Origin: JBFIHF01 sp964411125 | Lineage (GTDB): Bacteria > Myxococcota_A > Bradymonadia > Bradymonadales > Bradymonadaceae | DNA length: 64,000 nt | Assembly (NCBI GenBank): GCA_964411125.1 | Contig: CAYPJU010000002.1 | Span: forward strand, 139,463 to 203,462 | Direction: 5' to 3' | Shown: positions 59,847 to 64,000 of the stretch, one piece after another | Numbering within the stretch: the stretch's first letter is position 1 | Layout of the letters: every line of letters starts with the position of its first letter | Notes under the pieces: generated by a model | Database searches by the model: none | What the model was told of the DNA's origin: nothing | What the model saw: the letters and a program-made list of their open reading frames with translations, nothing else | Position numbers and translations under genes: made by a program

Positions 59847-60749
59847 ATGCAGTCTCCGACCCCCACAACCCGCTCGGTTGCGCCGGCTCTCATCCTCGGC
59901 GTGGTCGCCATTTCGTTCGCGGCGCTCTTCTTCAAGCTCGCCGCACCGACACATCCGATCGCGATGTCCGCGATCCGTCTTCTACTGTCGGCCGCCCTCC
60001 TCTCGCCCATGGTGCTACGAGCGAGGCGCCGCGGCGAGGTGGACGCCCGCTTTCTCAAACGCGCCAGCGCGGCCGGTATCGCGTATGCCGTGCACTTCGG
60101 GGCCTGGGTCTGGAGCCTCGAACTGACCACGGTCGCCGCCTCGGTGACCCTGGTCACCGCGACCCCTCTGGTCCTCGCCATCTGGTCGCTGGTGCGGGGG
60201 GTCGATCGACCGACCGCCGGGGTATGGGCCGCTCTCGCCCTCGCCGCGGTCGGAGTCGGCACCATCGGTGGGGTCGACCTGCTCGCTTCCGACACAGCCA
60301 TCTACGGGGACGCTCTCGCCGTGCTCGGCGCCGGCGGGATGGCCGCCTACATGCTGATCGTTCGACCGATGGGCCCGATCGACGTGCTCGCCTTCACCGG
60401 CGTCGCAGCACTGGTCGGCGGAGTGCTCTTGAGTTTGGTCGCCATCGCGACCGGGATCTCTCTCGCCCCTGCATCGGCCACCGCCCTCGCGGCCCTCCTC
60501 GCTGCGGCGCTGTTGCCGCAATTGGTGGGGCACACGGCATTGACATGGTCGCTACGCCACACGACCCCCACCGTCGTCGGCATCGCGACGCTCGGCGAAC
60601 CCGTCGGCGCGACGCTCCTCGCGATTGCGTTTCTCTCCGAGGTTCCGTCACCGCTCACCGCGGTGGGATGTGTCATCACCACCACCGCAGTCGCCGTGGC
60701 GCTGCTCAGCTCGAGGCGGCGTCGACGTATCGAATCGCGTCCGCGATAG
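59847..60749 (+). CDS. EamA/DMT-family transporter
   Basis: A 300-residue permease with ten membrane helices and two EamA halves (about 10-135 and 150-285). Typical segments: ISFAALFFKLAAP, AIRLLLSAALLSPM, LTTVAASVTLVTATPLVLAIW, and TVVGIATLGEPVGATLLAIAFLSE. The family exports amino acids or other metabolites; substrate unknown. Its last 44 bases overlap the convergent dehalogenase-like gene. Confidence 0.9.
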   Translation: MQSPTPTTRSVAPALILGVVAISFAALFFKLAAPTHPIAMSAIRLLLSAALLSPMVLRARRRGEVDARFLKRASAAGIAYAVHFGAWVWSLELTTVAASVTLVTATPLVLAIWSLVRGVDRPTAGVWAALALAAVGVGTIGGVDLLASDTAIYGDALAVLGAGGMAAYMLIVRPMGPIDVLAFTGVAALVGGVLLSLVAIATGISLAPASATALAALLAAALLPQLVGHTALTWSLRHTTPTVVGIATLGEPVGATLLAIAFLSEVPSPLTAVGCVITTTAVAVALLSSRRRRRIESRPR

Positions 60750-61605
60750 GTCGCGGCACCTCCTCCTGCAGAAAATGGCCCGCGCGCGCGTACACCATAC
60801 GCATGTCGGGCAGCACCTTCTCGACCCATCGGCCGACGCTGCCGAGTACGGGGTCGTCCTCGCCCCACACTCCCGCGATCGGTCCCTCGAAGGCCTCCAG
60901 GAAAGCCTGGCAGCGATGCATCGGCTCGATCGAGGGGTGCTCCATCGAGTCGGGGACCATCCGCGCGAGCTCCAGAGGCGCCGCGTTCCCCTTCGACATC
61001 CGCAGCGGCCACCGATACGCGTCCGACACCGCGCCGGCGATGGAGCTCGGATCGGCCTGCGCCACCGAAAGTTTGCGCTGGGGGAACCCTAGCACTCGGA
61101 ACGCGACGTCACTCACCACCGGCAGCCGGGAGAACCGGTGAAAGGCGGTCGGTCGGAAGTCCGGTTTGGGGGGAGTGACCACGGTGTTCAACAAGACGAT
61201 GCCGGACGGCTTGTTCTCCATGCGATCAGCCGCGAGCAGGCCGATCGGACCGCCCCAGTCCTGTACGACGAGAAGCCAGTCGTCGAGCACGAGCTGATCG
61301 AGAGTCCCGGCGAGCCACCTCGCGTGGTTTTCGACCGTGTGGGCGGAGACGTGTGATGGGCGGGTCGACAGGCCGAGGCCGACGAGGTCTGGAGCGACGA
61401 AACGAAACGGTTCCCCGCGAAGCTCGGCCGCCACGCGTCGATACAGAAAACCCCAGGTAGGGTTGCCGTGAATGGCGACCACGGGGCGACCTTCCCCACG
61501 CTCCATCACATGCACTCGGTGGTTCTCGACCCCGACCGTGTAGCGTTCCGTGAACGGATGGAGACGATCGATCCACTCGGGCAGATGGGGAGCATCACCC
61601 TTCAT
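60706..61605 (-). CDS. Haloalkane dehalogenase-like alpha/beta hydrolase
   Basis: A 299-residue alpha/beta hydrolase of the haloalkane dehalogenase group. HGNPTW (46-51) is the oxyanion and halide-stabilising motif, and the nucleophile is Asp116 in VQDWGGP. The halide-binding Trp117 follows. The acid is probably in GVWGEDDPVL and the catalytic His in AGHFLQEE. Epoxide or ester hydrolysis cannot be excluded. ATG 61605 overlaps the DUF4442 stop (ATGA). It is the last gene of the DUF4442/HAD unit. Confidence 0.85.
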   Translation of the reverse strand: MKGDAPHLPEWIDRLHPFTERYTVGVENHRVHVMERGEGRPVVAIHGNPTWGFLYRRVAAELRGEPFRFVAPDLVGLGLSTRPSHVSAHTVENHARWLAGTLDQLVLDDWLLVVQDWGGPIGLLAADRMENKPSGIVLLNTVVTPPKPDFRPTAFHRFSRLPVVSDVAFRVLGFPQRKLSVAQADPSSIAGAVSDAYRWPLRMSKGNAAPLELARMVPDSMEHPSIEPMHRCQAFLEAFEGPIAGVWGEDDPVLGSVGRWVEKVLPDMRMVYARAGHFLQEEVPRPIADAIRYVDAASS

Positions 61606-62069
61606 CGCGCAGGCCCGATCAGCCACTTCGCCGTCGCTCGCGTCACGATGTCGCCCGCTTCGTCGCGAGTCACCACCCGAACGTCGTACTCGGCGCGCTC
61701 GTTCGACTCCGGGATCACGCAGTGGCACTCCGCGGTCAGCGTTCCGCGCGCCTTCTTCTCGTACTCGATCGAGAGTCCCTTGAGGATCCCGCGGGTGTTG
61801 GGCGGAAGCCCGTAGGTGAACGCGATTCCGGAAGCCGCCTCAGCGAGGTTCATCAGCGCGATCGCGTGGACCGAGTCGAGATGATTTCGAACGGCTTTGC
61901 GGTCCTTCATCTGCACCCGACCGTAGCCCCGCCTCACCTCGACGATCTCCGGCTGGATCGTGCCGGTGTAGGGCGCCATCTTGCCGACGATCTTTCCGAA
62001 CAACTTTCCGCCGCCGGGGACGCCGCCCAATCGGTCCCACGCTTTTCTGAACATCTCCAACTGATCCAC
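61602..62069 (-). CDS. DUF4442 hotdog-fold protein, putative thioesterase
   Basis: A 155-residue protein of the DUF4442 family (PF14539, hotdog fold). Conserved GRVQMKDRKAVRNHLDSVHAIALMNLAE is the hallmark block, with IPESNERAEYDV in the strand half. Thioesterase activity is inferred from the fold. GTG start at 62069 with GGAGG four bases upstream. It overlaps the dehalogenase-like gene and follows the HAD gene by ten bases. Confidence 0.9.
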   Translation of the reverse strand: MDQLEMFRKAWDRLGGVPGGGKLFGKIVGKMAPYTGTIQPEIVEVRRGYGRVQMKDRKAVRNHLDSVHAIALMNLAEAASGIAFTYGLPPNTRGILKGLSIEYEKKARGTLTAECHCVIPESNERAEYDVRVVTRDEAGDIVTRATAKWLIGPAR

Positions 62070-62079
62070 GAAACCTCCA

Positions 62080-62904
62080 CTACTCCATCAGAGTGACGAC
62101 CCGATAAGTCGGCTCCACACCATCGACCGCGGCGCCACCGACGCCGCCCTCCACGAGGGCCGAATCGATCCCGAAGGCGACCGCTCCGGCGATGTCCGTC
62201 GCCAGTTGGTCGCCCAGCATCACGACGTTGCGCGTCCCGACGAGCTCGACGCCCGCCTCGTAGATCGCGGGCTGCGGCTTTCCGAGCCTCTCGAACCGCA
62301 CTTTACCGCTTCCGAGCGCGTGATCCCACAGCGACTCCAGCATCTGTGCGATTCCCCCACTCGCGATCCCGAACCCGTCTCCAGACTTGGGATACATCAA
62401 ATCGGGGTTCGGCAGCACGAGCTCGACCGGGTCGCCCCCACGAGCACGTCGGAGAACATGCGACAGCAGCAGGTCGAGCGTCGCGACGAACGGGTAGCCC
62501 GCCTCGTCCGCGAGCACCACGGCGTCCGGGTCGTCGCCGAGATCGACCACCTCGCATCCTGCCTCCACGGCGTACGCGACCGAGTCCTCCGGTCCGAGCA
62601 CCGAGGTCCGGATCCCCTGCCGCCCATCGAACCAGCGCGCCAGGAGGCTTCCCGACGTCACGAACCGATCCGCCGCCACGTCGATCCCCTTCTCCAACAG
62701 AGACTCCCGGCACGACCGCCGACTTCGAGAAGCGTCGTTCGTCACGACCGCGTAGGGGATTCCCCGATTCGCCAGCTCCGAAACGAAATCGGCGGCCCCT
62801 GGTAGAGGGCCGCCGGAAGTCACGAGCACACCGTAGGCGTCGATGAGGAATCCGTCATACCGATCGGCGAGCTCGATCGCTCGCACTTTCGGCACCCGGC
62901 TCAC
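62080..62904 (-). CDS. HAD hydrolase, IIA (NagD-like) family
   Basis: A 274-residue HAD phosphatase. Motif I is LIDAYGVLV (Asp22); the second Asp position of D-x-D is Tyr24. Subfamily members with D-x-W/Y-G-V are known (HAD-IIA hypothetical group). Motif II is VVTNDAS and motif IV VMLGDQLATDIAGA. Family members act on sugar or nucleotide phosphates; substrate unknown. The GTG overlaps the small lipoprotein stop (GTGA). Confidence 0.88.
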   Translation of the reverse strand: MSRVPKVRAIELADRYDGFLIDAYGVLVTSGGPLPGAADFVSELANRGIPYAVVTNDASRSRRSCRESLLEKGIDVAADRFVTSGSLLARWFDGRQGIRTSVLGPEDSVAYAVEAGCEVVDLGDDPDAVVLADEAGYPFVATLDLLLSHVLRRARGGDPVELVLPNPDLMYPKSGDGFGIASGGIAQMLESLWDHALGSGKVRFERLGKPQPAIYEAGVELVGTRNVVMLGDQLATDIAGAVAFGIDSALVEGGVGGAAVDGVEPTYRVVTLME

Positions 62905-63116
62905 TCGCTGTCCGCCTCGATCTCCTTCTCGAGCTCCGCGGCGGCCTCATCGACGTTCTCCGCGGTGATCTCCTGCTCGGCCTGATCTTCGAGCTCTTCG
63001 GGGATCGACTCGGTCACGACGACCTCGGCCTCACCGGGATCGGGGTTCTGGTCTCCCTTCTTCTCACACGCTGCGAATGCGAGGGCGATAGCCATTGCGA
63101 TCATGATTCGTTTCAT
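62901..63116 (-). CDS. Small acidic lipoprotein
   Basis: A 71-residue lipoprotein. The ATG at 63116 precedes a signal ending AFAAC (Cys17); an in-frame start at 63134 would add six residues before the signal. The mature 55 residues are Glu/Asp-rich (EELEDQAEQEITAENVDEAA) with no Cys and are probably helical. It overlaps the HAD gene by four bases and follows the Lys/Glu-rich protein by 14 bases. Confidence 0.75.
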   Translation of the reverse strand: MKRIMIAMAIALAFAACEKKGDQNPDPGEAEVVVTESIPEELEDQAEQEITAENVDEAAAELEKEIEADSE

Positions 63117-63130
63117 GGTGTCTCCTGTGC

Positions 63131-63817
63131 TCATTCGGGCTTGCCTTTACCTTCCGGCTTCCCTTTGCCCTCTGGTTTTCCTTTGCCGTCCGGCTTCCCC
63201 ATGCCGTCCGGCTTCCCTTTCTCCGCGTTCGGATCGTTGGGGTTGTCGGGCTTACCAGCCGCCTCCGGTTTCCCCTTACCGTCTTCCGCTTTGCCTTCCT
63301 GAAGACGCTTCATTGCGCGTTCATGCCGGGCGTTTTCTTTGTCGCGGAGCATCTTGGCCTTTTCGACCAGGTTCGGCTTGCTCTGCTCCGACCCGAGCTC
63401 CGCAATCCGCGCGATCTTGGCGAGGCGACGAAGATGCTTCTTCTCCTCGTCTTCGATCTGCTTGGAGTTGTCTTTCGCCGCCGCCGGTTGGGTCGTCGGA
63501 GCTTCCCCGGCTTCCTCGGCGGCCTCTTCTGCTTCCTCGGCCGCCTCTTCGGCTTCTTCTGCCGCTTCTTCGGCCTCTTCGGCTTTCTCCTCGGCCTTCT
63601 CCGCCTTCTCCGCGGCCTTCTCGGCTTTCTTCTCGGCCTTCTCCGCCTTCTCCTTCGCCTCCTCGGACTTGCCCTTGGGCTTGCCCTTTTCGCCCTTCTC
63701 TTTCTTGGCCTTCTCGGCCTTCTCGTCGCCCTTGCCCTTTCCGGGCTGGGCAAATGCGGGCATCGCGAACAACGCGACAGCCGCTGCGATAATCATGGTC
63801 CAGAGTCTGTTCTTCAT
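63131..63817 (-). CDS. Exported low-complexity Lys/Glu/Ala protein with GKPE repeats
   Basis: A 228-residue secreted protein. Signal peptide 1-23 (cleavage FAQ). Residues about 25-100 are a regular Lys/Glu/Ala helix with EKAEKAEKKAEKAAEK-type heptads, then an Ala/Glu-only stretch. Residues about 105-165 form a charged helix (KKHLRRLAKIARIAEL) and the C-terminus is repeats of GKPE/GKPD. Start ATG 63817 has AAAGGAG upstream. Such proteins are often structural or envelope-associated; no enzyme motif. First gene of the lipoprotein/HAD/DUF4442/dehalogenase unit. Confidence 0.8.
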   Translation of the reverse strand: MKNRLWTMIIAAAVALFAMPAFAQPGKGKGDEKAEKAKKEKGEKGKPKGKSEEAKEKAEKAEKKAEKAAEKAEKAEEKAEEAEEAAEEAEEAAEEAEEAAEEAGEAPTTQPAAAKDNSKQIEDEEKKHLRRLAKIARIAELGSEQSKPNLVEKAKMLRDKENARHERAMKRLQEGKAEDGKGKPEAAGKPDNPNDPNAEKGKPDGMGKPDGKGKPEGKGKPEGKGKPE

Positions 63818-63924
63818 CGTGGAACTCCTTTCAGGATGTCTGCACGCTAGCACAGGGGTCTTCCATCGTAACCCACCCCTAACAACGCACGGATCTGCCG
63901 TTGGATCCAAAAAACTCTCCCGAC

Positions 63925-64000
63925 GCGGTTAGCGGTGGGCGGTTGGCGGTTAGCGGTTGGCGGTTAGCGGTTAGCGGTTAGCGGTTAGCGGTTAGCGGTT
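63925..64000. repeat. Heptamer tandem repeat GCGGTTA/GCGGTTG
   Basis: About eleven 7-base units run to the window edge, mostly GCGGTTA with GCGGTTG or GCGGTGG variants near the start. The array may continue past the window. The 107 bases between it and the start codon at 63817 show no other feature that I can support. Confidence 0.95.

Overview
This is a GC-rich chromosomal window from a Gram-negative, delta-proteobacterial-type bacterium, most likely a member of the Myxococcota (possibly Bradymonadia). The signs are several lipobox lipoproteins with Asn-Asn-Gly-Thr linkers (1714-2835, 24865-25533), a myxobacterial Cys-rich motif (220-1092), eukaryote-like Ser/Thr kinases and FHA proteins, a PknK-like kinase-ATPase, and a giant RCC1/EGF lipoprotein. 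Two runs of exactly 100 N (5494-5593, 23239-23338), each beside repetitive sequence, show that this is a scaffolded, probably metagenome or draft, assembly. I see no rRNA, tRNA, CRISPR array, transposase or phage gene.

Layout. 1-5362: the end of a glycosyltransferase, surface lipoproteins, pyruvate kinase and a TonB-like protein. 5363-5817: assembly gap, heptamer repeat and a 163-base hairpin. 5818-13835: an FHA-GGDEF diguanylate cyclase, a folD-gcvT-gcvH one-carbon operon, an Lgt-like/histidine kinase/DUF72 operon, a metallo-beta-lactamase-fold hydrolase and trmB. 13869-18272: hairpin tandem repeats, then an MscS channel behind a 1123-residue membrane-anchored coiled-coil ATPase. 18300-23104: a tightly overlapping six-gene MlaFE-type ABC transporter operon with two different permeases and two different ATPases. 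23028-23611: inverted repeat, hairpin array and gap. 23610-31624: a cytochrome-fused urate oxidase (PuuD type), then a signalling cluster of lipoprotein, App1-like phosphatase, kinase, zinc-ribbon/FHA protein, lipoprotein and VWA protein. 31726-39630: a GT2 glycosyltransferase, a voltage-gated K+ channel overlapping ftsK, a papain-like C92 lipoprotein and an Imm21-like protein. 39646-47745: the RCC1/EGF lipoprotein divergent from the PknK-like kinase. 47930-50718: an ATP-dependent ligase with two unrecognised partner genes. 50813-55306: sulfotransferase, arylsulfotransferase-like and membrane glycosyltransferase-like genes. 55379-57633: acyl-CoA dehydrogenase plus APH-fold kinase. 57643-63817: DUF389, EamA, haloalkane-dehalogenase-like, DUF4442, HAD and small envelope proteins. 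The window ends in a heptamer tandem repeat.

Three units look most like under-described systems. (1) The Mla-type operon has complementary defects in its two ATPases: one lacks the catalytic Glu, the other has a degenerate signature motif. This predicts a heterodimeric transporter with one degenerate and one consensus ATP site, and the operon has no MCE-domain gene. (2) The MscS channel is paired with a protein that resembles an MscK-type periplasmic and membrane module carrying a cytoplasmic ATPase instead of a channel domain. (3) The ligase trio is translationally coupled and its two partners are unrecognised. All three are inferences from sequence and gene order.
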